From: Neodontobutis hainanensis
Taxonomy: Eukaryota > Chordata > Actinopteri > Gobiiformes > Odontobutidae
Reading direction: 5' to 3'
Length of the DNA stretch: 64,000 nucleotides
NCBI GenBank assembly: GCA_024349245.1
Contig: JALDNG010000001.1
Location: forward strand, 8,753,001 to 8,817,000
Shown piece after piece: positions 38,546 to 50,256 of this stretch. The notes under the pieces are model-generated. The model did not search any database and was not told where the DNA came from. It saw nothing but the letters and a program-made list of their open reading frames with translations. The translations under genes and the position numbers were made by a program. Position 1 is the stretch's first letter. Each line of letters opens with the position of its first letter.

Positions 38546-39499
38546 CTATTGACGTTCCATTTCCTTCTTGCAGCAGCTTATTTGCCTAAGTCTCGACAGG
38601 TAAAACATGGGTCCGATGTAGAGGCCCAAGTTCGGAAACATCAACAAGATCTGAATCACGGTGCACTGCTCTGCGCTGTACTCCTGCGTGCCTTTGGATA
38701 TTATCACTGCCAAATACGGCACCACGGCTACGAGCGGAGAATATGCCACGACAGATGGCACCATCACCATCAGGATGTTGCTTAGCGCTCGTTTCTTTAG
38801 CAAATCGGTGCCATTTGCTCGATCTCCAGGTCCGCTTTTACACAAAACCCACACAATACCAACCAAACACGAGAGCATTATCAGAAATAAGATGGTAATA
38901 GTGACGACTAAGGACAACACCATTTTAAATGTTTGAAAAAAGTACAACAAAAGCCCTTCGACGAGAGTTACAATCCAGGCAAGAACACACAGAACGATAC
39001 GGTTTTCCCACTTCCTGAGTTGTAAATACTCCAGAGGTAAAGTGGTGGCGATGTAGCGCTCCAAACACATAAAAGTTAAAAGCAACGGGCAGCTGAAGAT
39101 GTTCAGGGCGGACAGGGCTGTGCGAAGGTCATGAGTGAGTGAAGACATTTTGTGAAAATTTGCATAAATGTCAAACGGCAAAGCAACGCAGTACAGGACG
39201 TCCATGATGGAAATGTTGAGGCCTAAGACTTGAGACGGCGACATGGATCTCCCGTTTTTCAAGAGCAGCCACATCAGAGCCACGTTGGAAGGTAAACCTG
39301 TGGCTAAAATAAAAATCTTGAGTCCGAGCCACACCATGGAACCGGATTCGATGTAACAGTGGCTGATGATCTCTGTGAAGCTGGTGTCAGTGATGCTAAA
39401 TACAGTGTGGGGTGAAATAACATTTACCACAGTGTTCTTACTGAAATTTGTCTGAGATGAAGATGAAAAAGAGGCAGAAGTGGTGGTGTGGTTTACCAT
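38546..39499 (-). CDS. Class A G-protein coupled receptor, divergent orphan, intronless CDS
   Basis: A 317-residue open frame with seven hydrophobic segments (residues about 55-80, 90-112, 124-150, 165-187, 190-217, 236-262, 278-301). Landmarks kept are N in LPSNVALMW (TM1), D in SIMDVL (TM2), ERY for DRY after TM3, W in LAWIV (TM4), P in AYSP (TM6) and CC near the C terminus, a likely palmitoylation site. Landmarks missing are the Cys at the top of TM3, any Cys in the very short second outer loop, the TM5 Pro, and NPxxY, which reads GPMFY. N-terminal NHT and NFS are likely N-glycosylation sites. The outer Cys in SHCYIES and AEQC could pair. The start ATG at 39499 lies just after a possible splice acceptor (TTCATAG), so a non-coding 5' exon is likely. 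It is probably a plasma-membrane receptor; the broad P2Y-like group is a guess and the ligand is unknown. Confidence 0.88.
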   Translation of the reverse strand: MVNHTTTSASFSSSSQTNFSKNTVVNVISPHTVFSITDTSFTEIISHCYIESGSMVWLGLKIFILATGLPSNVALMWLLLKNGRSMSPSQVLGLNISIMDVLYCVALPFDIYANFHKMSSLTHDLRTALSALNIFSCPLLLTFMCLERYIATTLPLEYLQLRKWENRIVLCVLAWIVTLVEGLLLYFFQTFKMVLSLVVTITILFLIMLSCLVGIVWVLCKSGPGDRANGTDLLKKRALSNILMVMVPSVVAYSPLVAVVPYLAVIISKGTQEYSAEQCTVIQILLMFPNLGLYIGPMFYLSRLRQISCCKKEMERQ

Positions 39500-40861
39500 T
39501 GTTTCCTATGAATAAAAAGAGAAATAAGAAATGAGAGTTGACTGGAGGTTACATATTTAATCTGTATGTAGGTTTAGAGGTTATCAAAAGGACCAAAATG
39601 AGAGTTGTTAATCTGATTAGGAGCGTTGAGTTCAGACAATTGAAGTGATTAAAGTACTAAATATATTCAGTTTTATTTCTTTAACTCTGAGGCTATATTC
39701 AGACCCATTCATTTTAATAATGCTTCAGAATGAGTCAATTAACAATCTTCGTCCACATGAGATTTTGTTGTGGCAGCAAGAATATTTGGTGCTTTTAAAT
39801 GAGAAATTATTCTGAGCAGCTACAACAAAGATAATGTGATGCTACAACAGTGTTTTAAGCAAATTACTCTTTGATTTGTTTTTAAAATAAAACAATTAGC
39901 TGACCGTTTGGTGAAAGATGTCCCTGTTCGTCTTTCGTCTGAAGCCTCTCTGTAGACCCTGTCGAACTGTTTCTCACTGTTAAAACCTGTCAGTCCCTGG
40001 AGTTTACACTGATGTGGCACTGTATTTGTTTGTAGAACAGAGATGCAAATCCAGCCGCATGAAAAACAGATTTATTTACATATTTTGCCTTCTCTCACTC
40101 CTCACACCTTTGACCAATGAGTTCACACTATACATGGCAGTCTTTAAATGCCATTTCTGCCACATCTTTTTTCTGACAAAATGTGTATTCTTTGAAAATC
40201 TCTAACAATAAACTCACTGGATATATTATACCACCAGTTTAACTTTTGTTCTCTGCTGTACTTACTGCTCTGCTTTTATTTGTTTATGGTTTAATGAATA
40301 AGTGACAATTTACAAAAGGCAATGAGCAGCACACAACAACAACTAAATATGTTTTATTCCATCATACTGTACACTTTAGATGCCTATGGTTTCGTCTGCA
40401 CTATACAGAATCACAACAGTAACATGTTTTCATCGTCTGCACATTTCCAAGAAAAGCTCTGTTTCTGTTTCAATCAATTTAGCAAATAGTTGAAAAAATA
40501 AAACACATCAAATACCTGATGCATTTGCAAACTGACCACTGCTGGGAAAAAAGCACATTCAGATTTCAGTTTTGGTGAGGGTGACCAGATGCTTTGTTAG
40601 GGACTGTGCAGCATTTTCAACATTTAGCCTATGTCCCACATTTGATTGGCTGTAAATTATTAGCAGCTCTGAGCAGGTCGACCTTTTAGTAACTTTGCCG
40701 CTGACAACAGCTCTGCCCACAACAAGCAAGACTGCAAACAACTAATCAGAATTTCTGGTATTTTGATCAAAACATGGGATCGTTTTTTGTGAGCTATGTC
40801 AGAGTCACTTTCACGTTCCTTCTCTTTTTGTCTAACAAAAAAAAAATATGTAGAATAACAA
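39500..40861. other. Intergenic DNA between receptor gene and tph2
   Basis: Would hold the receptor's 5' UTR and promoter. 40598-40620 has a GGTGACCAGATG block like the MITE end at 33840. No other gene is seen. Confidence 0.45.
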
Positions 40862-41365
40862 ACATTCAGGTTGGTGGAGAGCTCCTGCCTCAAGTGGAGG
40901 AGTTCAAGTATCTTGGTGTCTTGTTCATGATTGAGGGAAGGAGGGAGTAATGCGATATATGTACCGGTCTGTTGTGGAAAAAGAGCTGAGCTGTAAGGCA
41001 AAGTTCTCAATATACCGGTCAATCTACGTTCCTACTCTCACCTATGGTCATGAGCTTTGGGTCAAGATCCCGTATACAGGTGGCCGAAATGAGCTTTTTC
41101 GAGAGGAGCTCAAAATAGAGCCGCTGCTCCACCACATTGAGAGGTGGCTTGGGCATCTGTTTTGGATGCCTCCTGGACGCCTCCCCAGGGAGGTGTTCCG
41201 GGACATGGTGGAGGGACTATGTCTCTCGGCTGGCCTGGGATTGCCTTGGTTTCCCCCTGAGCCAGAGGAAGTGTCTGGGAAGCGGGAAGTCGGAGCATCT
41301 CTGCTTAGACTGCTGCCCCTGCGACCCGGCCCCGGTAGAAGATGGATGGATGGACAAACATTCAG
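40862..41365 (+). mobile_element. L2/Rex-like non-LTR retrotransposon fragment (3' end)
   Basis: Encodes the C-terminal tail of a LINE reverse transcriptase in broken frames: LPQVEEFKYLGVLF, then SIYRSIYVPTLTYGHELWV, then PPGRLPREVF and DYVSRLAWD. It ends in GATGGATGGATGG at 41341-41353. An internal part of the tail is missing between HELWV and LKIEPLL, and frameshifts occur, so it is inactive. Same family as 10773-11512 and 51940-52125. Confidence 0.85.
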
Positions 41366-41765
41366 AACATAAAACCATTCACTAACTGATTCCACTTAGA
41401 GTTGTTGTCCAAAAACAAAAAAGCCGGTTTATTTTGAGTGTGACTTCTTTCTATTTCTTTGAATATGTGAGGGTCTTGATCTCATGGACATCAATAACAC
41501 ATATGGCTTTAATTTAAGGGGTTAGAGAGTGGTTTCAGTAGAAAAAAGTGGACTGACGTCATCTATTTAAAACGCACAATGAAGCCGTAGAACATGAGAC
41601 TTCTGTCAGTCACTGCCTCTTCAGTCCTGCTCCTCTTCTTCGACTGTCTTTTAAGTGTTGTATGAAAGTTTTATGATCTTTTCCAAACAGAGGAGCGGCT
41701 GTTAAGACTGTATGATCTGTTCAAGGACAGCGCTTCATTTAAACCAAAACACTGTTGTGAATACA
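41366..41765. other. Flank between LINE relic and tph2 3' end
   Basis: No separate gene seen. It may contain the downstream end of the tph2 transcript if the polyadenylation site lies further out. Confidence 0.4.
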
Positions 41766-41771
41766 TTTAAT
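41766..41771 (-). terminator. Possible tph2 polyadenylation signal (ATTAAA variant)
   Basis: TTTAAT on the plus strand gives ATTAAA on the minus strand, 162 bases after the tph2 stop codon. It is the common variant of AATAAA. There is no experimental support in the window. Confidence 0.35.
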
Positions 41772-41932
41772 TATTTTGGGAACAACACCGAGAGACTGAC
41801 AGCAACAAAAGCAAACCGAGATAGTGACAATCTCCTCATTAAAAATAAACAGATTCATTGTTCTTTTCTTGTGAACTATTTACATTTGACATAGAAGCAT
41901 TGTGGCTAATGTTTGAGAGCACAGGGAGAGGT

Positions 41933-44900
41933 TTATATTCCCATGTAGGTGTTCATTTTGCCCAGAGCGTCGCAGACGGTGGTGAGGTCGCTGCGCAGGT
42001 CCTGGACCACGTTCTCGATGCTCTGTGTGTCTTTGAGGAGGTCGATGCTCTGAGTGTACGGGTTGTAGTAAACGGAAAATGGACGCTTTATTGTTTTGGC
42101 GAACTCCCTGAAGAAACAAGAGAAGAGACAGATACAAGCTAATGTGGAAAAGCAAGTGCTTTTAATGTGCATAGGCAGAAAATTACATTTATATTAATAG
42201 TGCAAATTCTGAATGGAATATAAGAAAGCAGCCACAATGTAAAACAAAAAAAATGATAACAAAAACAGAACCAAAAAAATAACCAAAAAAGGAACTAACA
42301 TAACTTAATGCTTTTTACGCTTGTATATGTAGCTCAAGTTTTACAGTAAATTTATTCCATTATTAATAGAGACATGACTGGTAGGCAATACAGTAATGTC
42401 CTGTTTATTTTGTCATACCTGTGTATTTTAATGGTTAGATTATTTCTGTGCTCCACATCTTCATTTTTTTGTTACAGGTTGCGACTTTTTAAACAGTACA
42501 CTAGTGCATTTTTGACACAGACTACAGCCATTAAAATGGTCCCATATATTTTAGGGCAGGCATTCTCAACTGGTGGGTTAGGGCCCAAAAAAATATATAT
42601 TGTTGAGAAATCTAGTTTGAATGAGAAATGACAAGTGTACGCAAATCACTAAAAAGTTTATGTGAAGCTCAGATTGTGGATTTATAAAATAGAGTTTACA
42701 TATAAAAGAGGCTTTTCTATACAATATAAAGAGATGAGACTGACGTTCAATTCCCGCTTTACCTCATCTTCTCCTTGGCCTCCTCAAAACTCTCCGACAC
42801 AAAGTAAACGTCCTGAAACGTGGTGATGAGACACTCCTGATAACAGGTCGTCTTTGGGTCGAACGTCTTCACACAGGCCTTCTCCGACAGAGCGTGCTGT
42901 GGAAACAGGATATGTGTATTTAGTCTTCTCATTCAGACCAATAACATTCCAACAGTAAATAAATCTCCAAGACAGACTTTTTCAAATGTAATAGTAGTTT
43001 TACCCGTAGTTCTCCGATAGAGGACAACAACCCAGCGCCATATGCTCGCAGCTGCCCGTCCTGTTTACACAAACCGAACTCGATCGTGAAGAAGTAACAC
43101 TGAAAAAATTAGGAAAAGTTAAAAAAAACTCTTGGTTAATGTTACATAATAGATTTTATCACAGCGTTGGATGTTAAACTTACAGTGGCCAGTTTTTGGA
43201 TGTCTTCATCTGAAGCTCCTAAAGAGGCCAGACCGATCTCTTGAGAAAACTGAGCAAACTTTGGGTCGGCGAGCAGCGGGACGTGGCCCAGCAGCTCATG
43301 GCACGTATCTCTGGAGGAAAAAAGATGAATACACACAGACATACTTTATATTACATTACACTCTTAAGATACAAACGCGATTCGAAAAAAGCTGGAACAC
43401 TGTACAAATTGTGAATAAAAAAGTAATGAATGAATAAACTTATATTTTATTCACATAGAACATAGATAACATATCAAATGTTGAAAGAGACATTTTGAAA
43501 TGTAATGACAGATATTGGCCCAGTTTGGATTTCCCAAGACAACACTGCATCACAAACAGGAAAGCTACTGTAATGGAAATCACAACATGGGCTCAGGAAC
43601 ACTTCCAGAAAACATTGTCGATGAACACAATCCACTGGGCCATTCGTCGTTGCCGACTAAAACTTTATAGGTCAAAAAAGAAGACATATCTAAACATGAT
43701 CCAGAAGCACAGGTGTTTTCTCTGGAGCCAAGGCTCATTTAAAATGGACTGTGGCAAAGTGGAAAACTGTTCTGTGGTCAGACAAATCAAAACTGCGATG
43801 CCATGTTATCTGGACTAAAGAGGACAAGGACAACCCAAATTGTTATGAGCTCAGTTCAGAAGCATCTCTGATGGGATGGGGGCATGAGTGCATGTGGCAT
43901 GGGCAGCTTACACATCTGGAAAGGCACCATCAAAGCTGAAAGGTATATCCAAGTTCTAGAACAACATATGCTCCCATCCAGACGTCGTCTCTTTCAGGGA
44001 AGACCTTGCATTTTCCAACAAGACAATGCCAGACACATACTGCATCAGTTACAACATAATGGCTGCGAAGAAGAAGGATCCAGTTCTGACATGACCAGAT
44101 CTTTCACCCACAAAAACATTTGGTGCATCATAAAGAGGAAGACCTGAGACAGTTGAGCAACTAGAAGCCTGTATTAGACAAGAATGGGACAACATTCCTA
44201 AACTTGAGCAGCTTGTCTCCTTAGTCCCAGACGTTTGCAAACTGTTATAAAAAGAAGAGGGGATGCCACACAGAGGTAAACATGGCCTTGTCCCAACTTT
44301 TTTGAGATGTGTTGATGCCATAAAATTTAAAATAATTTTCCCTTAAAATGCCACATTTTCTCAGTTTAAACATTTGATATGTCATCTATGTTTTATTCTG
44401 AATAAAATATTGAGACTTCCACATTATTGCATTCTGTTTTTATTCACAACTTGTACAGTGTCCCAACTTTTTGGGAATCAGGTTTTTAAAACAGAATCCC
44501 CCTTTAGACCTGACTTTATAATGTGCGTTATAATCATTGGGTCTAATGAGGCCAGTCTTAATGCAAGGTGTGAATGTGTTCTGATCAAATATGAAGACAC
44601 ATTTTGAGTTAAAGATGTATCTGGATGTATTCAGATCTTGGTGAAGAGAATGGATCTGAAGAGGCTTGTGTTTCCTCTGAGCTGTGTCCAGAAAGAGACG
44701 TCTGATCTAATGTGGACTCAGGTTAATGTCAGGTCTGAAGATGACCAGAGTCGGCAGATCATGGTTCAGTAAATGAAATGTATGGGACGTAAACCGGACT
44801 CACGGCTCTGGTGTGTAGAGCGGGTCGGTGCTGTGGCGAATGTACTGAGTGCAGTTGAAGACTCTGTACGCCAAACCGGCCAGAAAATCCCGAGGAGAGA

Positions 44901-47166
44901 GGTAACCTGCCACTGGCCGCACCGTGAATCCTGAACGCTCTGAAACAAAGAGGGTTAGCACAAGATAGAGTCCAGACACTAAAGCATCAGCAGCGGGAGG
45001 TGATGGAGTGAACCTCGGAGGAAGCGTGAGACGTCCTCCAGCTGCGGGATGTTGTCCTCTCTGTAGCCGCAGTGTTTGGTGAGAAGAGGCCAGTTTTTCA
45101 GATACTCTCGACAGGCGTGAGTCGGGTAGAGTTTACTGAGCTCTCTGAAGACCACGCCCCAGGTTTTTATCTCCTCAGCCGTGTACTCGATTCGAGGGAT
45201 GATCTCACCACTGACAAAGACAACAGGTAAAAAGATAAGTGGAGAAACTGAACAGAAATCAGAACGTGTACAGATATTTATAGAAGCTGTATATATTTAT
45301 TTTAACAGTGTTTGATACAACGTACATCTTCAGTGATGGAAATATTGACTGCACTGCAGATATACACTGCCAGGTATTGGAAAGGGACAAACAAATTAAT
45401 TTAAATAACTCATTTGTATAGATCAGACAAGAGAGCCTTTTGTAAACAACATTAGCTACAAATATTAAACAAATACATCTTAACGGACTGCATTAGCTCA
45501 AAAATTGCAAATTGTTTATGAAACAAGGTGGTTTGGGCAAATTAGTGTTTAATGTCCGGTAAGAGAACAGCCACTGTCTTTTTATATACACTATGTGAAC
45601 TTAAGTCAAGTATGGCTGACTACAATAGTTTGTCAATGTTTGCTTTGGGGTTATTCAAAGATTGTGCATTCTACTTTAACTTTGGCTAAAGGAAACCTAC
45701 GGTACTACCAGATCTGTGTGGTTTTAGCTAAATGTTGATTTGTCCAACCACAGATACTACAATCAGTCATTTTTTTGTCATTTAAAAACATGTTGTTTAC
45801 TGTTTTTTGTTTGTTCCTGTGTTCACGTCACTTGTGAAAGGGTCTATAGTTTAAAGAGTTTAAAGAATGATTATCAAGCAGCACTGCGTAATTCTTCACC
45901 ACTAGACGGATTCAGCTGTAAACTAACTAGTGTAACTACACTTAACAGAGATAAGCAAATTAAAAAACAAGAACTGTATTCAAAATAAAAGATTTGCTTC
46001 TGCGATTGCCTTGTGTGTGTCCATAAAGACACTGGATATTTTATAAAATACATATATGATGAAAATGAAGTTCATAACAATCATTTGAATTGACCATGTG
46101 AAGTAACATTACCATTTTTGCCATTGTACTGTAAATTAATCTAATATCTTTTCAGGTAAAGTTGCATGATAAGAAAAGTGAAATTCTCTCTAATGCATTT
46201 TCCCCCCATATATTTACAGTAACCAGAGTTAAAATGAATTAATTAAAATGAGTTGCTTGTTGTGGACAGAACCCAAACATAAAAAAAATGTGGACATTGT
46301 ACTTACAACTTATAACTCATGGCAACTTCCACAAAATATTTCCTCCTCTGTCGATAAATGTTGTCCTTAAAGCCCTGTAATAGAGAAAAAGTGACATTTG
46401 GTGGGAAAAAAAAACATTTTATAAAGCCTTTAGCTCTTTCTGTAAACATTTCTTGCCCCCTATTGGCCAAAGTTGAAACTCACAGGATGGTCAGCGTCCA
46501 GCTCAGAGCCATACATCAAAACTCTGTGAGAGCATTGGTCCAACTCTGAGATCTTCATCGGAAACCAGGGCACATCCTCTCCATCTGCAGCATCACCAGA
46601 AGAGATTACTTTCAACACAAAAGTCTTCCACGTCCAGTTTCAGGGGCGTGGATTTTGTGAGTTAAGTTATGGTTGTTTACAAGTGACATTTTGTCTTTTT
46701 TTCTTTCCTCCTCACCTGCCTCTGAGGACCAGGCATTGATGGGTGTGTTGTAGGAGATGATGTTCACATGGTCCTTCAGATGCTGCAGCAGCTCGTTGAA
46801 CTCCTTTTTACTGCAGCTACAGTCGGCAAAGATCTCCACCTCGTTTAGGACGCGCTTTGAAACTCGAGACTCAATGTGGTTCAGGTTCACTCTGCGCTCC
46901 TGGAGAAGAAGGACAGTTTAATTCATAGGCCAATATTTTTCTCATGTGAACTCATGATGGAGGCTGTAGAGTTGGTGAAGGCAAGCACAAAACATGTCGG
47001 TCAAGGTTTAACCCATATGTAGCTAGTGATGCTAACAGCCAGTCAAATTGTGGAGAACATCTTTAAAAGCATTATTAAGACTCACCTTTTTAAGAAATGT
47101 TACAACCTGTTATACCCTCCTTTTTGTTAGTTAATTTGTCTTGTGTATGTAGTGTATGTATTTTTA

Positions 47167-47211
<45 letters not shown>

Positions 47212-47790
47212 GACCTGAAAGATCCTCAGAGCCCGGACCAGCCCCCCGACCTCGTTCTTCAGAGAAAAAACCACAGCCGTTCGCCCCGCGTCTGGCTCAG
47301 TCTCTTTGTCCTGCTTCTCGTTGATGGGACAGAAGGACGGACGCCTCGACTGAAACAAACACAATACACACAAAATTAAACAATTCATTACCACACTGTA
47401 AAATCAATTTATTTGCCGATTGAATGATTGTTTCTTAAGGCTTGATCTAGAAAAATTAAACCAATGAAACAAAAATGGGACCAACATTCTGCCTTGAGAT
47501 GACTACGAATTTATGACAGGGTTTAACATTACAATAACATTTATGATTAAACTGTCAGCTTCACAAATGAATAATAAGAATGAAGAAAGAATAACACCAT
47601 GGAAAAAACTACAAATATATAATAATAACAATAATATAAATAATAAATAAACAATAAGAAAAATATAATAATGATAATAAAAATACATATAAATAATTGT
47701 TATAATAATAATAATAATAATAATAATAAAAGAGAAAAGAAAAACATACACATCAATCTTGTTCCAACTGTCTTTTGTATACTTTATTTT

Positions 47791-47862
<72 letters not shown>

Positions 47863-50256
47863 CTTCATCTAATCTTTATTTAGATTAATGCCAGACACTC
47901 TTTTTCTGGTTGATACCATTTTCTTATTTATACTATACATAACATTATGGGTTATAGTATTTCTTTAATATTATAGATTTGATTTATCGTTTTGTTTAAT
48001 TTTTTTTAATAAGGGGGTTTCCCTTATTTTTTTTTGTTTCAGAGCTGTAATTCTTAGTATCCAAAATCAATTATATAATAAATTATAAATTAGTTTTCTT
48101 TTTGCATATATTTATAAAACCACAGAACTGATTGTGCTGCTCACTGTGGAAAGTGTTCTCAAACATAATGTATACCATTTCTCTGCAGCTCTTATTTCTA
48201 CATACAGAGACCCAACACTGTTTTTATTTGGACAATGCGTTGGAGAGTTTACTTGGTCTCAGTCCACTTTTAGTGTGATCTTGTCCAGAAGAAATGGCTT
48301 TGGATTTGAGTTGGATACCAATGGACACAAATTATAGATTCAACAGAAATAGTAGATAAAGTAAAAGTCTTGTTGATAAATACATATAAAATTTAGCTTC
48401 AGCCTGTTTCATTTCTGCCGCCTGACTAAATGTTACCAAATATTTAACTTCTGTGAATAAATACCAGTTTATTAAAATTTGCAAGTGACCAATAATTCAG
48501 TGGAAAAAGAGCGACAGCTGTGACTTTAAACACACACACATCAGAAACACTGGCTGTCGTCTGTTTGACTCTGTGTTTGTTCAGCGCTAAAGAGGAAATG
48601 TCACGCTGGAGATACGAGGGGCTCACAGCTGCTGCACGTACGAGCGCTGACGGATAAGTTCATAACAGACTCCACAGACCGGCATTATCTCTGATCAACC
48701 AGGCATCAACATAGAAAATGGGAAATATTCACTGTTAGTTTGCTGTGAGATTTGTTTTAATAAACAAGTTTATGAAGAGAACAAATAAACCTGTTGTGGT
48801 CTTTTCAGGTCTTCATTTATAATCACAAGACCACTGTGACTCAGACGAGAGATCTTTTGATTAAACAATCATTCTAAGTAGGGCTCATAAGCGGCTTTAA
48901 TTTGAAATGTGTCAATTTAAAATGTCACTTAGTTTTTACCCATTGTAGTGTTGTATTCTAAATAAACCAAGATCAAATCAATACCAAGACAAGCAAGGAA
49001 CAGGCAATGGTAGAGTGGAATTAAAAGTGTGGTAACCAGTTTAAAATTCAAAGACCTCTATGTTTGAGAACTTTAAAAATTAAACTTTCATTATTTTATA
49101 AAAAAAATAAAATCATCCAATTGATTTAATGGTTTTGTGACTTATGTCCAGTCCCTAAACAAAGACTGATCATGAGAACTATACAGAACATGATGCATTA
49201 TTTTTCATCTGCAACCATTACAATTTAAAGGACAGTCCAGTATTTAGTAAAAAAAAACTTTTTCCGCACAGTTTGGAGAAGCAGACAGGAGCAATAAAAC
49301 AGGCTTTGTGTTCTGTATGTCGCTTATGAGACCAGAATAAAACTGTTAGAGCAAACTAAAAAAAGGGCTTCTAACACGGCAAAAAAGTGCAAATGTGTGT
49401 TACATTTACATGACATTATTTTGACAAGACTGATTTTTATTCTGTTCCTCATTTTCACAACCAAAGACCTGATCAGTCCCAGGACAAGCTCCTCACTGTG
49501 CTCCGTGTCTGAAACAAAATACAGAGCCTTTCTCAGCAGCAAATATAGTGGAAACATCCTGTATGCACCACCGAAGCTCCTCCTCAGTGAAGGTGTTAAT
49601 ACATCTGCCTTTGGTGCAGGAGACCCCTGAGGAGAAACTCCAGGTAAAAAAGGTCATAAATCTTGTGCCATTACCATGGTGGGGTAAATGGAGAGGTTGG
49701 CGTCAGGAAGGACATTCTTAGGTCAAAATTAAATATGTGAATGAGTTGTAAAGGACACTTTAAATCAACACTGAAGTAGTTTCCTGGACAAAACTTTAAA
49801 AAAAGCATCTACTGTATATTTACACTAATAAACCTGAATTTCAACCAGACGTTTTAGAGCCTGGTTTCTAGTGGAATAACAAAGATATTAAGAAACTGGG
49901 TAACCTTCTGTCATTTTATCAAATTTCCCACTCGCAAAACAGCATTTCTCTTATTTTCTAGAATTACATCAAAGACCAGCCATTATGAACCATCCTGAGG
50001 GTCAAAGTTTACTCCTGTCGTCTTTTCCAAACCAGGACTATCTATTCCAGGGAAGGATTTAGCTCCAGAAAGATCCAATAGAACCACATTTACAAAAACC
50101 TAAATTTGACCGTGAACATGTATAGATTAAATTGTGGTCTCTCACCATCTGGCCCCCCGTGTGGCGCTGCTGCTGCTGGTCAAACATGGCCGAGTCCAGG
50201 GACATGCCTCTCCGGGCCCAGTATTTGCTGGAGAAGAGCATCATGGCAGGCTGCAT
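41933..50256 (-). CDS. tph2: Tryptophan 5-hydroxylase 2 (neuronal), complete, 11 coding exons
   Basis: Encodes the rate-limiting enzyme of brain serotonin synthesis, which hydroxylates tryptophan to 5-hydroxytryptophan using iron, oxygen and tetrahydrobiopterin. Exons (minus): 50256-50146, 47349-47215, 46899-46716, 46584-46484, 46374-46307, 45210-45014, 44939-44804, 43310-43184, 43099-43004, 42896-42763, 42107-41933. All junctions are GT-AG and in phase. Total 1464 nt, 487 aa, against 490 aa in human TPH2. Layout: N-terminal tail with RRGMS, whose Ser19 matches the kinase and 14-3-3 site of TPH2; ACT-type regulatory domain (about 61-140); catalytic domain with iron ligands His315 and His320 (HELLGH) and Glu360 (FTIEFG); C-terminal tetramer helix. 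The start MQPAMM and the end DALGKMN...MGI match TPH2 rather than TPH1, PAH or TH. Intron 7 carries a Tc1-like element. The next gene upstream is tbc1d15, as in human. Confidence 0.97.
43184..43310 (-). CDS. tph2: tph2 exon 8, iron-binding HELLGH exon
   Basis: Encodes PDTCHELLGHVPLLADP. The two His residues are the first two ligands of the 2-His-1-carboxylate iron site common to aromatic amino acid hydroxylases. The third ligand, Glu in TIEFG, is in the next exon (43099-43004), after an intron of only 84 bp. Confidence 0.96.
43379..44479 (+). mobile_element. Decayed Tc1-like DNA transposon in tph2 intron 7
   Basis: Terminal inverted repeats of about 40 bp flank the element: left GATTCGAAAAAAGCTGG then ACACTGTACAAATTGTGAAT; right, reverse complemented, GATTCCCAAAAAGTTGG then ACACTGTACAAGTTGTGAAT. 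Between them are broken pieces of a Tc1-type transposase in three frames: a helix-turn-helix-like part (MNTIHWAIRRCRLKLYRSKK), LWSDKSK with the first catalytic Asp, and IFQQDNAR with the second. At 1.1 kb it is shorter than a usual 1.6 kb element. Frameshifts and lost segments make it inactive. It is read opposite to tph2 and should be removed with the intron. Confidence 0.88.
47168..47211. repeat. (ATT)n microsatellite abutting tph2 exon 2 donor
   Basis: About 14 ATT units on the plus strand. On the minus strand the intron begins CAG then GTCTTAATAATAAT, so the repeat starts within the donor site region. Confidence 0.95.
47701..47862. repeat. (AAT)n microsatellites in tph2 intron 1
   Basis: Two ATA/AAT tracts, 47701-47729 and 47791-47862, the second about 24 units. 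The flanking 47.5-48.1 kb is very AT-rich. Poly-Asn and poly-Ile frames over it are artefacts. Confidence 0.95.
50146..50256 (-). CDS. tph2: tph2 exon 1, start-codon exon
   Basis: Codes for 37 residues beginning MQPAMMLFSSKYWARRG. I chose the ATG at 50256 because this is the conserved TPH2 start. The frame stays open upstream, with in-frame ATGs (MASSHLRK about 23 codons upstream, and another at 50499), so a longer N terminus is formally possible. The donor after ATG is GTGAGAG. Confidence 0.9.

Noticed and set aside
38462..38936. Plus-strand open frames over the receptor gene
   Set aside because: They are antisense shadows of the minus-strand receptor frame.
40660..41022. 120-codon minus-strand open frame
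   Set aside because: It runs across the boundary of a LINE relic on the opposite strand and has no domain.
47503..47883. Poly-Ile and poly-Asn open frames
   Set aside because: They are translations of (AAT)n repeats in tph2 intron 1.
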